64,000 bases of DNA from Candidatus Tokpelaia sp. JSC188. Its GTDB lineage: Bacteria > Pseudomonadota > Alphaproteobacteria > Rhizobiales > Rhizobiaceae. The DNA is taken from contig QENB01000006.1 in assembly GCA_003331065.1 (NCBI GenBank), forward strand, positions 1-64,000. The letters run 5' to 3'. Position numbers and translations under genes: made by a program. This document shows, one piece after another, positions 9,701-21,800 of the stretch. Numbering within the stretch: position 1 is the first letter of the stretch; each line of letters begins with the position of its first letter. A model generated the notes under the pieces. That model was not told where the DNA came from. It did no database searches and was given only the letters and a program-made list of their open reading frames with translations.

Positions 9701-10713
9701 GCTATTTAATAAATAGGTCTGATCGTCTTACTTCAGCCGAAAAAATATCGGGAGATGCCGAAGTTTCTCTGAGACCGCATACATTAGGCGATTTCATTGG
9801 TCAAGAGGTAGCCCGGGCTAATCTACGGGTATTTATTGAGGCAGCTGCCAAACGTAATGAGGCTCTTGATCATGTGCTATTTATCGGGCCACCAGGTCTT
9901 GGTAAAACAACACTTGCTCAGATTATAGCAAAGGAATTAGGGGTTAATTTTCATTCAACTTCTGGACCGGTTATTGCCAAAGCCGGTGATTTAGCAGCGT
10001 TATTGACCAATTTGGAAGAACGAGATGTGCTCTTCATTGATGAAATTCATCGACTTAGTCCAGCTATTGAGGAAATTCTTTATCCAGTAATGGAAGATTT
10101 CCAACTTGATTTAATCATTGGGGCAGGACCATCTGCTCGTTCAGTCAAAATTGATCTTGCACGATTTACGCTTATTGCCGCGACAACACGACTCGGGCTA
10201 TTAACGAGGCCGCTGCGCGATCGTTTTGGAATTCCTGTAAGGCTTCAGTTCTACACAGTTGAGGAGCTTGAATATATTGTGTGTCGTGGAGCACGTATTT
10301 TGCAAATGTCGATTTCCAATACTGGTGCCCGCGAAATTGCCCGCCGAGCGCGTGGCACACCACGTATTGCCGCTCGTCTGTTACGACGTGTATGTGATTT
10401 TGCGCTGATTTCTTCCAAATCGGTTATTAATCAACAAATTGCCAATGAAGCTCTTTCGCGTCTTGAGGTGGATACTCTTGGTTTTGATCTGCTTGATAAG
10501 CAGTATCTGCTGATGATTGCTAAAAACTTTGACGGAGGCCCTGTTGGCATTGAAACCATTTCAGCAGCTTTATCGGAACCATGTGATACCATTGAAGACA
10601 TTATTGAACCTTATCTTATTCAGCAGGGTTTTATTCAAAGAACACCACGTGGGCGTATGCTTACGGCCAATGCTTGGGAGCATTTAGGGCTAATTGCATC
10701 TAAAGCAAACTAG
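9697..10713 (+). CDS. ruvB: Holliday junction branch-migration helicase RuvB
   Basis: A hexameric AAA+ motor that pulls DNA through the RuvA-bound junction. At 338 residues it is complete: [11 protein letters not shown] near the start, Walker [11 protein letters not shown], Walker [10 protein letters not shown], sensor AATTR, arginine finger in RPLRDRFG, and a winged-helix C-terminus ending [12 protein letters not shown]. In Rhizobiales ruvB is normally followed by ybgC and tolQ. Here it is followed by an empty spacer, and the tol genes lie about 38 kb away. Confidence 0.97.
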   Translation: MSYLINRSDRLTSAEKISGDAEVSLRPHTLGDFIGQEVARANLRVFIEAAAKRNEALDHVLFIGPPGLGKTTLAQIIAKELGVNFHSTSGPVIAKAGDLAALLTNLEERDVLFIDEIHRLSPAIEEILYPVMEDFQLDLIIGAGPSARSVKIDLARFTLIAATTRLGLLTRPLRDRFGIPVRLQFYTVEELEYIVCRGARILQMSISNTGAREIARRARGTPRIAARLLRRVCDFALISSKSVINQQIANEALSRLEVDTLGFDLLDKQYLLMIAKNFDGGPVGIETISAALSEPCDTIEDIIEPYLIQQGFIQRTPRGRMLTANAWEHLGLIASKAN

Positions 10714-11069
10714 ATTATTTGAAATATGATGATGTCCGATGAATAGAGCAAGGTAGGGTTCTTGGAACAAAGGATAGAAGATTGATTATGGCCGTACTGG
10801 AAGAACTGATAATGTAGGCGTACAAAAATCATTATCAGATTTGCATTCAGTGGGTATTTTCGTATGGAATGGTGTATAATATGTGATTGGTTAGTTATTA
10901 ATTTGACTAACTATTGAATCTGTACTTATAAAATATAAAGGTAACTCTCTCACTATTTTTGCAACAAATGGAATAGCTCATCTTCTTTTCTGAAAGATTT
11001 CTCATTAATTAGGTATGGTCTCAATGTATACTTATCTGAATAAGTTAAATACGAAGAGAGATAGAACTC
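10714..11069. other. Gene-free spacer after ruvB
   Basis: About 355 bp between convergent ruvB and the ABC exporter gene. No gene, tRNA or clear terminator is visible. This is the point where the usual ruvB-ybgC-tolQ order is broken. Confidence 0.5.
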
Positions 11070-12953
11070 TTATAGCGGTTTTTTTTCTGTTGTTTCTTCG
11101 TATAATAAAGCATTGTTTAAAGTGTTTTCTGTATGATAAGACTTATCGGCTTTAGCAGTATCTGAATGAATATCTTCATAAATAATCTGCTTAGGATTAT
11201 GAAATTGCAGGTTAAAGAGGCGTTTATAGAGCCCGTATTGACGGCTAAGTAATTCATTCTGTTTTCCTTCCTCGACAATCTGACCGTCTTTCATGACCAC
11301 AATTTTATCAGCAGCCGCTATAGTAGATAAACGATGTGCAATAACAATTGTAGTACGATTTTTAGTGAGACGTGCTAATGCCTCCTTGATCAAAGATTCT
11401 GACTCTGAATCAAGAGCACTTGTCGCTTCATCAAGAATAAGAATTTCGCTATTGCGCAGCATAGCACGGGCAATGGCAATACGTTGGCGTTGCCCGCCAG
11501 AAATATTTATACCGTTATCACCAACATTAGTATCATATCCTTTGATAAGGCCTAAGATAAAATCATGAGCATTAGCTGCTTTTGCAGCGTCAATAACTTC
11601 TTTTTCAGTGGAGCCAGGCTTGCCTAAGGCTATATTGTAATAAACTGTGCCGTTAAAAAGAAATGTATCTTGACCAACATAGGACATCTTATCGCGTAGG
11701 GATTTGAAAGTAGCCTTACGGATATTCAGCCCATCAATTTCAATATGCCCTTTCGTTGGGTCATAAAGTCTCATGATAAGATTAATCATGGTTGATTTTC
11801 CTGATCCGGAAGGCCCGACAAGTGTTGTCATCTTGCCAGCAGGAAAAATTAGATTGATATCTTCAAGCACATGGTGATTATCAGTGTAGGCAAACGTAAC
11901 ATTCCTAAATACAATTTCACCACAACCTTGTGGCAGATCTTTTGCTTTTTTATCCTCCATTATCGTGATCGGATGGTCAAGGATTTCAAACATCATGCGG
12001 GCACCGATCATGCCGGATTCAATCTTAACCCGGACATTGGCAAGTCGTTTTGCTGGTTCATAGGCAAGCAGCAAGGCGGTGATAAAGGCCATGAGTTGGG
12101 CTTCAATCCCGGGTTGCTTAGTTGCCATATAGCCGGAAAAAACAATAACCATGGCGATAGCAATACCTGCTAATGTTTCCATAATCGGGTTAGTTGCCGC
12201 TTCTAGAGAAGCAATGCCATTGGCTCGTTGCTCTACCTCTGTAATTGCTTTTTCCATTCGACTTTTCATAAGGCATTCAAGAGAAAATGCTTTAACCACC
12301 CGGATGCCGATGGACGTTTCCTGCATGACCTTTATGATTTCAGCAATAGAACTCAGTTCTTTTTCCATCAATCCACGGACACGCTTTAATACCAAACGTA
12401 TACCCAGAAATGCCAGTGGCCCAACAGTCAAAGCAATAGTGCTAAGTGTGAAATTCTGAACCAACATGACGCTCATCAGACCGATAACGGAAAAAAGATC
12501 GCGTACAAATGTTGTGACAATCGTGTCAATGATACTGCGTGCCGCATTGGCATTGTGTGTTACACGCACAAGTAAATCTGAAGACCCTAGGTTCTGGTAA
12601 AATGAAACGTCTTGTTGCATCAGACGTGCATAAATTTTACGTTGCTGCGCTGCTACAATACTGTTACCAGCGCGACTGAGGAAAAAAGTTTGAAAAAAGG
12701 TTGCAAGGCCTTTGGTGATAAAAATAGCTGCTACCATACTTGCTATAGTAATAACCATATTAAAATCATGACCGCTGATGATTTGTTTGACAACATCGCG
12801 CATAATCCATGCACTGGCAGACGTTGTCCCTGCAATAAGCAACATACTAATCGTCGCACAGATATACCACCTAGCATGTTGCTTGAAATTTTCACGCAAT
12901 AAACGAATAATTATTTTCCTATCAAACAAGGAGTTTTTTTTTTCTTTTGCCAT
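11070..12953 (-). CDS. MsbA-type ABC exporter (fused permease and ATPase)
   Basis: A 627-residue half-transporter with six predicted membrane helices in the first 330 residues and an ATPase domain after it. The ATPase has Walker A GPSGSGKST near residue 380, signature ISGGQRQRIAIARA, Walker B ILILDEATSALDSE and the H-loop VIAHRLSTI. The closest group is the MsbA/lipid exporters of alphaproteobacteria, so lipid A-core or phospholipid flipping is plausible but unproven. It does not resemble NdvA/ChvA at the N-terminus. Codons 5-8 contain a run of ten A. A charged tail of about 40 residues follows the ATPase domain. Confidence 0.85.
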   Translation of the reverse strand: MAKEKKNSLFDRKIIIRLLRENFKQHARWYICATISMLLIAGTTSASAWIMRDVVKQIISGHDFNMVITIASMVAAIFITKGLATFFQTFFLSRAGNSIVAAQQRKIYARLMQQDVSFYQNLGSSDLLVRVTHNANAARSIIDTIVTTFVRDLFSVIGLMSVMLVQNFTLSTIALTVGPLAFLGIRLVLKRVRGLMEKELSSIAEIIKVMQETSIGIRVVKAFSLECLMKSRMEKAITEVEQRANGIASLEAATNPIMETLAGIAIAMVIVFSGYMATKQPGIEAQLMAFITALLLAYEPAKRLANVRVKIESGMIGARMMFEILDHPITIMEDKKAKDLPQGCGEIVFRNVTFAYTDNHHVLEDINLIFPAGKMTTLVGPSGSGKSTMINLIMRLYDPTKGHIEIDGLNIRKATFKSLRDKMSYVGQDTFLFNGTVYYNIALGKPGSTEKEVIDAAKAANAHDFILGLIKGYDTNVGDNGINISGGQRQRIAIARAMLRNSEILILDEATSALDSESESLIKEALARLTKNRTTIVIAHRLSTIAAADKIVVMKDGQIVEEGKQNELLSRQYGLYKRLFNLQFHNPKQIIYEDIHSDTAKADKSYHTENTLNNALLYEETTEKKPL

Positions 12954-13087
12954 TATTGCTTCTTTAATCCCTTTAACGCTGTGTTTCTCCTAACCTGATC
13001 AAGCTTGATATACAAGTTAAAACCATTATTTCTAGAATGGCGGCTAGAAGTGAGTCATCAATTAGTAGAAGATTAGGTCTTATAAAG

Positions 13088-14926
13088 TTATCGCTGTTTT
13101 TGCCTTTGTACAAAAAGCGTGGCCAATTGTTCTGTCATTGCACTGGCTAATTCTTCCACATCAACGATTGTAACAGCTTGGCGATAATAACGGGTTACAT
13201 CATGTCCGATACCAATAGCCATAAGCTCAATTGGCGAATGCGCTTCGATCTCTTCAATGACTGCTCGTAGATGTCTTTCAAGATAATAGCTAGGATTAAC
13301 CGAAAGGGTTGAATCATCAACTGGTGCACCGTCAGAAATCATCATCAGAATACGGCGATTTTCCTGACGATTAAGTAAGCGCTGATGCGCCCAAATCAAT
13401 GCCTCACCGTCAATATTTTCCTTGAGCAACCTTTTGCGCATCATGAGACCGAGATTGCGCCTTGCCCTACGCCATGGATTATCAGCACTTTTATAAATAA
13501 TATGCCGCAAGTCATTTAATCGACCTGGATTGGCCTGTTTGCCTTTTTTTTGCCACGATTCTCGTGATTGCCCGCCTTTCCATTCTTTAGTTGTAAAACC
13601 AAGAATCTCAACTTTAACACCACAACGCTCAAGCGTATGAGCAAGGATATCCGCAGTTATGGCAGCCACAGTAATAGGGCGACCTCGCATAGAGCCTGAA
13701 TTATCAATCAGCAATGTGACAACTGTATCGCGAAATTCTGTATCTCGTTCCATTTTGTAGGAAAGCGGTTGAGTTGGATTTGTTACGACACGCGATAGAC
13801 GTGCTGTATCAATGTAACCTTCTTCTAAATCAAAATCCCATGAGCGATTTTGTTGTGCCATCAATCGACGCTGTAACTTGTTTGCTAGCTGCCTAACGAT
13901 CCCCTGCAGATTAGAAAGCTGTTTATCGAGAAACACACGTAGTTTTTTTAGTTCAGCCTGCTCGCATAATTGTTCGGATTCAATCGTTTCATCAAATATC
14001 CGCGTAAAAACCTTGTAATCACAGATATTATTCATATCTGCTGGCTGTCGTATTCGAGGTATCTGGCTGGGTTGATGCTCTGAATCAACACCCTTCTTCT
14101 TCCAATCTTCCTCGATTGAATCAGTAGGTTCCATCTTGCTATCTTTATTATTATCACCTACCTCATCAGAGGTATCACCATTAACAATATCAAATTTGTA
14201 CTGTTTCTCAGAAATTTTATCTTCTTTTTGGCTATTTATGCTATTATCGGGAATTGGTTCTTTTTCAAATGCTCTGCTCATGACAATAAGCAAATCGCGA
14301 ATGGCGCAGGCAAAGGCATTTTGATCCTCTACTTTACTTTGCAGCATTTCTAGATTTTTACCGACTTTTTCTTCAATCCACTTTCGCCATAGTGTAACTA
14401 ATTGTCTGCCTTCCTTGGGAATAGGACGATTTGTTAGCTTTTCACGTAGCATAAGGGCCAAAGCTTCTGCCAATGATGCTTTATTGCGTTCAGTTATTGT
14501 AAGATAGTTTGCTCGTATGTATCGATCAGCAAGCATACTCTCAAGATTATCTGCCATCCCTTTCATTGTACGCGCACCTATTGATTCAAAGCGTGCTTGC
14601 TCAAGAGCATCAAATATAGCACGCGCATTTGCATCTTTTGGTATAAAATTTGCATGAATACGGCTATCATGCCATATATGGCGTAAAGCTTTTGAATCAC
14701 CGATGCCTCGTACAATGGAAATAGTTTTCACCATTGATTGCCTTGGCAGACTGGATAGGCGGGTATGATCACTACTTATTACTGAATGCTCATTTTCAAA
14801 AAAAACTTCAAGTTTTCTGCTAGCGGCAATAGCACGCGCGCATGATGTTACCGCTTGTTTGAAATCTTCAATGGTTACTGATTTTGATGAGGGAGAGCAG
14901 TGACTATTTTTAGGCCTTTCTTTCAT
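13088..14926 (-). CDS. cobT: Aerobic cobaltochelatase subunit CobT
   Basis: CobT with CobS forms the AAA+ chaperone part of the cobaltochelatase that inserts cobalt into hydrogenobyrinate diamide, with CobN as the catalytic subunit. The protein is 612 residues. It has the conserved N-terminal CobT region, an acidic low-complexity middle (about residues 225-300) and a C-terminal von Willebrand A domain with the MIDAS motif DNSGSMRG near residues 405-412. It lies 113 bp downstream of cobS in the same direction. No cobN or corrin-pathway gene is in the window. Confidence 0.93.
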   Translation of the reverse strand: MKERPKNSHCSPSSKSVTIEDFKQAVTSCARAIAASRKLEVFFENEHSVISSDHTRLSSLPRQSMVKTISIVRGIGDSKALRHIWHDSRIHANFIPKDANARAIFDALEQARFESIGARTMKGMADNLESMLADRYIRANYLTITERNKASLAEALALMLREKLTNRPIPKEGRQLVTLWRKWIEEKVGKNLEMLQSKVEDQNAFACAIRDLLIVMSRAFEKEPIPDNSINSQKEDKISEKQYKFDIVNGDTSDEVGDNNKDSKMEPTDSIEEDWKKKGVDSEHQPSQIPRIRQPADMNNICDYKVFTRIFDETIESEQLCEQAELKKLRVFLDKQLSNLQGIVRQLANKLQRRLMAQQNRSWDFDLEEGYIDTARLSRVVTNPTQPLSYKMERDTEFRDTVVTLLIDNSGSMRGRPITVAAITADILAHTLERCGVKVEILGFTTKEWKGGQSRESWQKKGKQANPGRLNDLRHIIYKSADNPWRRARRNLGLMMRKRLLKENIDGEALIWAHQRLLNRQENRRILMMISDGAPVDDSTLSVNPSYYLERHLRAVIEEIEAHSPIELMAIGIGHDVTRYYRQAVTIVDVEELASAMTEQLATLFVQRQKQR

Positions 14927-15039
14927 ATTTTTTGAAATTTCTCCCAGCTGTTTCTAAAACAGGGATATTAAAAAACAATACCGATTTTCCATTCCTTCTA
15001 ACCTAAAAGCACGGAATTATCGGTCCAAGAGTACCTTTT

Positions 15040-16026
15040 TCAGGGCACAATTACATTTGTAAATGACTCTAGCAATTCTTCACCGAAAACCCGCTGATAA
15101 AATTCAGCGACTATCGGCCGTTCTAACTCATCACATCTATTAAGAAATGTAAGACGGAAAGCAAAATCGATATCCTTAAAAATTTCAGCATTTTCGGCCC
15201 ATGTAATAACAGTGCGTGGACTCATAAGTGTAGAAAGATCCCCATTGATAAAGGCCTGTCGTGTCATATCAGCAACACGCACCATGCGTGAAATTGTTTC
15301 GTGACCCTTAATATTCTGAAAATGTTTGGCCTTGGCTAAAATAATTTTAACTTCATTATCATGTGATAGATAATTCAAGGTTGTTATGATAGACCATCGA
15401 TCCATTTGGGCTTGGTTGATCTGTTGCGTACCGTGATAGAGACCCGTAGTATCACCAAGTCCTATTGTATTTGCTGTAGCAAATAAGCGAAACGCCGGAT
15501 GTGGTGAAATAACACGACTCTGATCAAGCAGCGTCAAGCGGCTTGAAGATTCAAGTATACGCTGGATAACAAACATGACGTCGGGCCGACCAGCATCATA
15601 TTCGTCAAAAACAAGTGCTATATTATTCTGGTAAGCCCAAGGCAGAATACCATCTTTAAATTCTGTCACCTGCATACCATCTCTGATCACAACAGCGTCT
15701 TTACCTACAAGGTCAATACGACTGATGTGACTATCTAGATTAACTCGGATGCACGGCCAGTTAAGTCTTGCTGCAACTTGTTCTATGTGGGTGGATTTTC
15801 CTGTACCGTGATAGCCAGAGATCATAACACGGCGATTAAAGGTAAACCCAGCCAGGATAGCCAGTGTTGTCTGGTGATCAAAAAGATAGCAGGGATCAAG
15901 TTGAGGTACATAAGAATCCAGTTTACTATAAGCAGGAACTTGTATATCACTATCGATATTGAAAATCTCACGCACCGAGATAGTCTTATCGGGTAGACCA
16001 TCTCCTGCAAGATTATCTTCTTTCAT
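15040..16026 (-). CDS. cobS: Aerobic cobaltochelatase subunit CobS
   Basis: The AAA+ ATPase partner of CobT. At 328 residues it carries Walker [11 protein letters not shown] (about 71-80), Walker [14 protein letters not shown] (about 135-147) and the typical [19 protein letters not shown] segment of MoxR/CobS-like ATPases. A strong GGGAGG site precedes the ATG. The upstream J-domain gene and divergent bolA give the order conserved in Rhizobiales. Confidence 0.95.
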   Translation of the reverse strand: MKEDNLAGDGLPDKTISVREIFNIDSDIQVPAYSKLDSYVPQLDPCYLFDHQTTLAILAGFTFNRRVMISGYHGTGKSTHIEQVAARLNWPCIRVNLDSHISRIDLVGKDAVVIRDGMQVTEFKDGILPWAYQNNIALVFDEYDAGRPDVMFVIQRILESSSRLTLLDQSRVISPHPAFRLFATANTIGLGDTTGLYHGTQQINQAQMDRWSIITTLNYLSHDNEVKIILAKAKHFQNIKGHETISRMVRVADMTRQAFINGDLSTLMSPRTVITWAENAEIFKDIDFAFRLTFLNRCDELERPIVAEFYQRVFGEELLESFTNVIVP

Positions 16027-16154
16027 TATGCCTCCCGTGCAGATACGGATTCTCTTTTAAATCCGAGCTGTATTCTCTTATCCGTTTTCCTATCAATCAG
16101 TCTATAAGGACGTTTCAACGCAAATATAGTTTAAAAACTGCTTTTCTCAAATAG

Positions 16155-16769
16155 CTAGCAAAATCCTGCTTGTTTGAGAAGATTATATGCTTGAAGAACT
16201 TCACGGAATCTGCCCTCAGAACTTCTATCACCGCCATTCGAATCAGGATGGTGCAACTTGACAAGTGCTTTGTATTTCTCCTTGATCTTGCTGCTTGAAG
16301 CTCCCTCTTCGAGGCCCAGAGTTGCGAACGCCTTTATTTCTAAAGTCTTAAATTTGCGCTGACGAGGACGAGCAGGTTCCTGTTCATTTAAAAGATTAAA
16401 GGAATAGCGAAGGCGGCTCCTATACGATGCGGAACCTGAACGCAGATGTGAAAAATGTTGTGAAGCCCGTGTTGTATTTTCCGAGAAAGTCTTCCAAGTT
16501 GGCCTGTGCCCAGTGATAGCATCTTGTTGAAACTTAAGAATTTCACCGTCTGAAAAATCGGAAAAATAGTTAAAATTTTTATTATATTCCCGTATATGAG
16601 TAATACAAAAATATAGATATTCCCCCTCTCGATTACGACCAACAGGTCCACGGTGCGTTCCTGATCGAATGCATCCCTTCCACTGACATCGGGGAATATC
16701 CGATTCACTTCTAGTTTTTTTTCCGGAACGAATGCGGATGGAATCAAAATATTTCGAATCGATCGACAT
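16155..16769 (-). CDS. J-domain (DnaJ-like) protein
   Basis: A 204-residue protein with a C-terminal J domain (about 140-204) containing the HPD tripeptide (LHHPDSNGG) needed to stimulate DnaK. The N-terminal half has three cysteines and a histidine (CQWKGC near residues 28-33, then FCITH) that could bind zinc. It lacks the G/F and cysteine-rich regions of true DnaJ, so it is a specialised co-chaperone of unknown client. GGAG five bases before the ATG supports the start. It lies upstream of cobS, as usual in the order. Confidence 0.88.
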   Translation of the reverse strand: MSIDSKYFDSIRIRSGKKTRSESDIPRCQWKGCIRSGTHRGPVGRNREGEYLYFCITHIREYNKNFNYFSDFSDGEILKFQQDAITGHRPTWKTFSENTTRASQHFSHLRSGSASYRSRLRYSFNLLNEQEPARPRQRKFKTLEIKAFATLGLEEGASSSKIKEKYKALVKLHHPDSNGGDRSSEGRFREVLQAYNLLKQAGFC

Positions 16770-16925
16770 AGCACTCCAGACATTAATCGACAGCAGATAA
16801 ATTTTGCAAGGCTTGACTTTTATAAATCAACTGTTCAGTTTCTATACTACTGATTGCCCAGAGTAAAGAAAAGGACAGACTTACATCTATTCCTTAATAA
16901 CACAATATGGTTTGAGAAATATGCG

Positions 16926-17213
16926 ATGTCTAGAAGCGTTCAGGAAACAATTAAAAAAAAATTGTACAATGCCTTCGATCCCACTACGCTTGATGTTATT
17001 GATGAGAGTCATTTGCATCTTAGCCATTACCACATGAACGATTCTCTATTTGATAAAAATACCGAAACGCATTTTCGTGTTAAGATTGTCTCACGAGTTT
17101 TTTTCGGCATGAAGAGGATTGACCGTCATCGTGCCATCAACCAGATCCTTAGAAGCGAACTTGTCTATGATATACATGCTTTAGCGATTGAGGCAAGAGC
17201 CCCAGATGAATAA
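16926..17213 (+). CDS. bolA: BolA family protein
   Basis: A 95-residue BolA-like protein. BolA proteins act with monothiol glutaredoxins in iron-sulfur cluster handling and can influence cell shape. Conserved features are the SVQETIKKKL start helix, VIDESHLHLSHYH and the signature THFRVKIVSRVF followed by RHRAINQIL. The frame is open further upstream to 16854, but the ATG at 16926 matches where the family begins. It is transcribed divergently from the J-domain gene. The usual partner gene grxD does not follow. Confidence 0.93.
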   Translation: MSRSVQETIKKKLYNAFDPTTLDVIDESHLHLSHYHMNDSLFDKNTETHFRVKIVSRVFFGMKRIDRHRAINQILRSELVYDIHALAIEARAPDE

Positions 17214-18464
17214 ATATTTTTCAAAATTAATGTGGCGTTTTTGGTACATTCGTGTAGTCTGGCATTAACCTCTGTCGTTACGTAGATTAATTTCTGGTTT
17301 ATTAATAATTATTGAGATTCTTATTTTAGTGAAAGTAAATGATCGAAGCACAAACTTTTCTTTAGCATTTAATGTTCTTTCTGTGCCAGAAACGCAGCTT
17401 GTGACTCTTACAAGTTAGCCCTACTATCCTGACAATTAAGGCATGTGAACGTGATACGCCTATGCATTTGCTGATTAGAAGATTGCTATTAGTAATAGCT
17501 CTATCATATTTTGCAGCTGGTTCGCGCACTCTTGGGCATAAGCTTGCAGAGATCCTTGCGTTTTTCACGCATTTTAAATGCGGCGAGGATTAACAAAAAT
17601 TCCATTAATGCCTGGCTATTCAATCTTCTCTTCAATCAAAACTGTTGCCCAAGCTACTCTTGACATTATTGAAGTAGCAAAAATCATTGACTGAAGCGCT
17701 CAGAGGGCGAAAAAGAACATTAAATTAACGCACAGCAATGCTATGGATGCCTTGATACTTTTTTTAGTTGTGTGTTTTTTATTTCCGGAATACCTTCACT
17801 GAAAAGCAAAGATTTTACAGATCTGTGCAAAATGAGTCTTTAATATGCTAGGCAAAGGAAACAGAATACACCTTATTTCATTGATCAATGATCAGTAAGG
17901 GATGGCTATCGAGATTTATCATCAGATAATACCCATATCTTTTAGTGCCTGATATCCGAGGCGGCCTGGTCCATTTTACCCTGTCATCCATTCAATGCTT
18001 TGTGCAGAAAATTACGCTCTGCAGCAGTAGTATGGAGCTAAGAAACTTGCCTGTATTTACGAATAAGCCCATCTGCGCGCATAGTGAGTGCTTGTAGATA
18101 GAAATTATTTTAAATATGAAATATTTTTTCATACGAATTTTGTTACAAAACACAAAAGTATAATCATTATATTACGCGTAGTAAGTAAAAACTATTTTAT
18201 CAAACAACGATAATTGTTATCAAGTATTTTTTCAATTACGGTATACTTAAAAAATATCGCAGATAGTGCTTTATAAACTTTACTTTTACTAGTATAAGTT
18301 ATTTCTATAATGAACTGAAAACTGATTTCAGCCTCGAATATTTCTTATAGAGTATAAGATGATGTCTGCAAAATACGACAGATAATCATCCTATAAGAGT
18401 CAGCATTTACCCAATGCCGCATTTAGAATCAGAAAACATGTAGCATTATAAGTTTTAGCGGTAA
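17214..18464. other. Long gene-free spacer between bolA and trxA
   Basis: About 1.25 kb with no recognisable gene. Short stop-free pieces on the plus strand (about 17405-17593 and 17597-17694) read loosely protein-like but are in different frames, lack good starts and match no family I know. The part from about 18110 to 18360 is very AT-rich. In related genomes grxD follows bolA and folC follows trxA, and neither is visible. Confidence 0.5.
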
Positions 18465-18803
18465 TCATTTTTGAGCTTGTTCTTTGACAGACATTTTGAT
18501 CCAGTTAGTTAATCGGCTTTTAGGCGCTGCACCAACCATGTTAGATGCCACCTCGCCTTTTTTGAAGAGCAGAAGCGTGGGAATAGAACGTACGCCAAAT
18601 TGCATTGCGATTTCAGGATTCTCATCAATATTAATCTTAGCAATTTTTATCTGTCCTTTCATCTCAGCAGCAATTTCGTCTAAGGCAGGTGCAATCATTT
18701 TGCAGGGAGCGCACCATTCTGCCCAGAAGTCGACAACAACCGGTTCTTGTTCCTGAAGAACATTTTCCTTAAAATTATCTTTATCTACTGTTGTAACTGT
18801 CAT
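18465..18803 (-). CDS. trxA: Thioredoxin
   Basis: A 112-residue thioredoxin that reduces protein disulfides in the cytoplasm. The active site is WAEWCAPCK (WCAPC in place of the commoner WCGPC), followed by the cis-proline segment [13 protein letters not shown]. The frame opens three codons further upstream at 18812. AAGGA lies about eight bases before the ATG at 18803 but directly abuts the upstream ATG, so the downstream start is chosen. It follows addA in the same direction, the normal order. Confidence 0.95.
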   Translation of the reverse strand: MTVTTVDKDNFKENVLQEQEPVVVDFWAEWCAPCKMIAPALDEIAAEMKGQIKIAKINIDENPEIAMQFGVRSIPTLLLFKKGEVASNMVGAAPKSRLTNWIKMSVKEQAQK

Positions 18804-18862
18804 TTGGATCATCCTTTGTTATAAGGTTTCAAATTGTTATAAAACCCAATTTTTGAGTAAGT

Positions 18863-21800
18863 TTACGTCATAAACCTGATTTTGTCGAAGAAATCTGATT
18901 TTGTATGCTGTTTTATCGTATCCCAGCTTAATTTTGCGAGTAGTATTTTCAACCTTCCTCTGTCTGGTATAAAAGATATAGGCACTTGTGTATAAATAAG
19001 AAGAGGACGGATTTCTTTTTGCGGATAGAGCGACTCTAATAATCGGATATAGAGAGCCAATTGTAAAAGATGAGAATCTGGTACTTCATCCGTATTTTTT
19101 GGTGGACGACCGGTTTTAAAATCAGCAAGCAGAAGATATTTGTCAAAAATAGCAAGCCGATCGATCTGGCCTGAAACAATCTGCTTGCTTCCGCTAATTT
19201 CAATAAGTCCCATAAGAGCCACTTCAGCCCTGCTATTTTTTGCAAAAAGAGGAGAAAAATTTGTATCTTCCAGAAGTGCAAGAACACTTGCCACAATTTC
19301 CTTATGATATCTATCTGTTTGGCTAGGCAAGATATGTTGCAGATAATGAAGAGCGAGAGTATATCTCTTTTTAATTTCTACGCCTGGTAAATGCTGCAAT
19401 AGGCGATGAATAACATTTCCACGCTCGATCGCTTCTGTAAGCGCACATCCGTTAGATATAGATTTCAAAGGGGATTGGATTAGCAGATCAAAATTGATAT
19501 TTGGCTCTGCTTTAATAATCATTGAAGGGGTAAGCGGCAGTTGTGGCAAACCGCGTTCTGGAGGTGCCTTGATTTTTAGAAAATTAGGAACAGGCGGTAA
19601 TGTGATAAGTGTCTCTAAAGGTATTTTCCATTCCAATGTTGAATTTTTCTGAATAGAAGAACGATAACGCCAAGCTGTAACACCTTCCGTAGGTGCTGGT
19701 ATACTTTCTGCGTATGGCAACAATGCATCTGAAACAAGAGAAAGCCAAGTGCCGGCTGTTTTGCGTTTTCCGCAATAGCCGCACACAATCAATTTATCTG
19801 ATGCTCGCGTCATCCCGACATAAAGCAGCCTGCGATATTCTTGTTCGGCCTTCTTTTTCAAAGTTTTAATGATCTCTTCTCCTCGCTGGATTTTTAGTTT
19901 AAGTGATGGCTTCCAGATCAACATGCTAGTATTATTCTGCCGGACGGGCAGTAATTTTGGTTCATATTGGCTGTTCCAGATGCAGTTTCCAGAATCCACA
20001 AGAAAAACCACAGGGGCTTCAAGCCCTTTTGCAGCATGTACTGTCATGATTCGGATTTCATCCCGATTCTGGTCTAGTTCTCGTTTGATTTCCGGATTGG
20101 CCCTTGTCAAGGTTTCTAGAAATGTCTGTAATCCCGGTAAACCAATTTTTTGAATCGCAAGAATGTAATCAAGAAAAGCGTCCAATACATCATTTGCTTC
20201 TGCGCCAAGCCGAGCAAGAATTTTTCTTCGACCACCATTTTGCGATAATATTCGACTATAAAATTCAAATACTGGTATATTATCAGCAATGGCTCGGTAT
20301 TCGCGTAATTCTTCGATAATTACTGCAAATACCGGTTGATCTTGTGCTTCTTTAAGGACAGTCCACAATGTTTTTTCCTGGCGGTTTATTGCAAGTGTAA
20401 AAAGTTGCTCTTCATCAATACCAAAGAGAGGGCTTTTTAATACAGCAGCAAGAGATAGATCATCCTGCGGCTGAAGCACAAAATGACCTAACGCCATTAA
20501 GTCACGAATGGCAATGTGATCTGTTAAGCGCAGGCGGTCAGTGCCTGCAACCGCAACTCCATGCTTCTTAAGCGCATGTGACAAATCATGGACAAATTTG
20601 CTACGTTTTTTTACTAAAACTATGATATCATTGGCGCGGATCGGGTACCCTCTGACAAGAGGTTCAGCGTTTCTCAACCATGTGTGGATTGTCTGTGCGA
20701 TTTGTCCTGCAAGGAGGCCGGACGGTGAGGCAAGGCAATCAACCGGTAGGCGCCAATCCTTTGGTTCTACTATTTTTTTTGGTGTTAACATCTGCCAAAT
20801 ATCAACACTTCCCGACTCATTGATACGCACCGCATCATGGACGGTTGCTTCGTTTTCAGCATTCATTCCACCATAATTCTCTGGTGTTGAAAAAACGATA
20901 TCAACGGCAGAGAGAATATCATTCACAGAACGGAAAGAAAAATCAAGCCGCATCTTATGAAATAATTTGTTAGCATTACTTGCCTTCTGACTAATATAAA
21001 CACCATTGTGGGCAAAATCTTCCGGAACAGCACCCTGAAAAGAATAAATAGATTGTTTTTCATCTCCAACAGCAAAAACCGTTCGCTCCGTTTTATGTTG
21101 ACCGAATCCGGAAAAAAAATCATCAGACAAAAGCCTAATAATTTCCCATTGTACAGGGCTTGTATCCTGGGCTTCATCAATAAGAATATGATCAATACCT
21201 TGATCAAGCTTATATTGCACCCATTGGCTAGCTCCTTTGTGCTTCAAAAGGGCAAGTGATCGATAAATGAGATCATCAAAATCGAGAAGAGCACGTACAC
21301 GCTTTAAACTTGCATATCGGTCAAGCAAAGTATCCATCAATATATAGGCCGCCTTGTTGAGCTGTACCAACTCAATGGCATTCAACTTTTCAATAAGCGT
21401 AGCTACGATTTTCTGTTTATGCAAAAAATGGCCGATGGCATTTGGTAGAGCTATCTGCACTGCCTTGGTGAATATTGGCGTAGGCTTGCGTGGTCTATCG
21501 TTAGAATTATTGAAATAAGCACTGAAGCATAATTCTTTAATATCCGCGCTTTCTTCCTTGTCTTTAAGCATTTGCAGTTTTTTGACAAATCGGGCTGTGT
21601 GTTCTCCGCCATTGTCAGACAATAGCATCAATTGTTCAATGGGGAAAAGTGCCGTTTTCTTGAGAAGGGTAGTAAGACTTTCAAGTGTTTCATTTGTTTG
21701 CAGTTCTAAAATATCACGAAAAATTTTGTCTGCTTCTTGAGAAATTATTTTAATATGTTGATCAAGCAGATATCGCTTTTGAATGGCTTCTTCAAGCAAG

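Noticed and set aside
12934-12943. A frameshift in the ABC exporter start region
   Set aside because: The frame is intact as given; only slippage potential is noted.
17405-17694. Two protein-like stop-free stretches on the plus strand between bolA and trxA
   Set aside because: They are in different frames, short, lack credible starts or ribosome sites, and match no family I recognise; reported only as part of the spacer.
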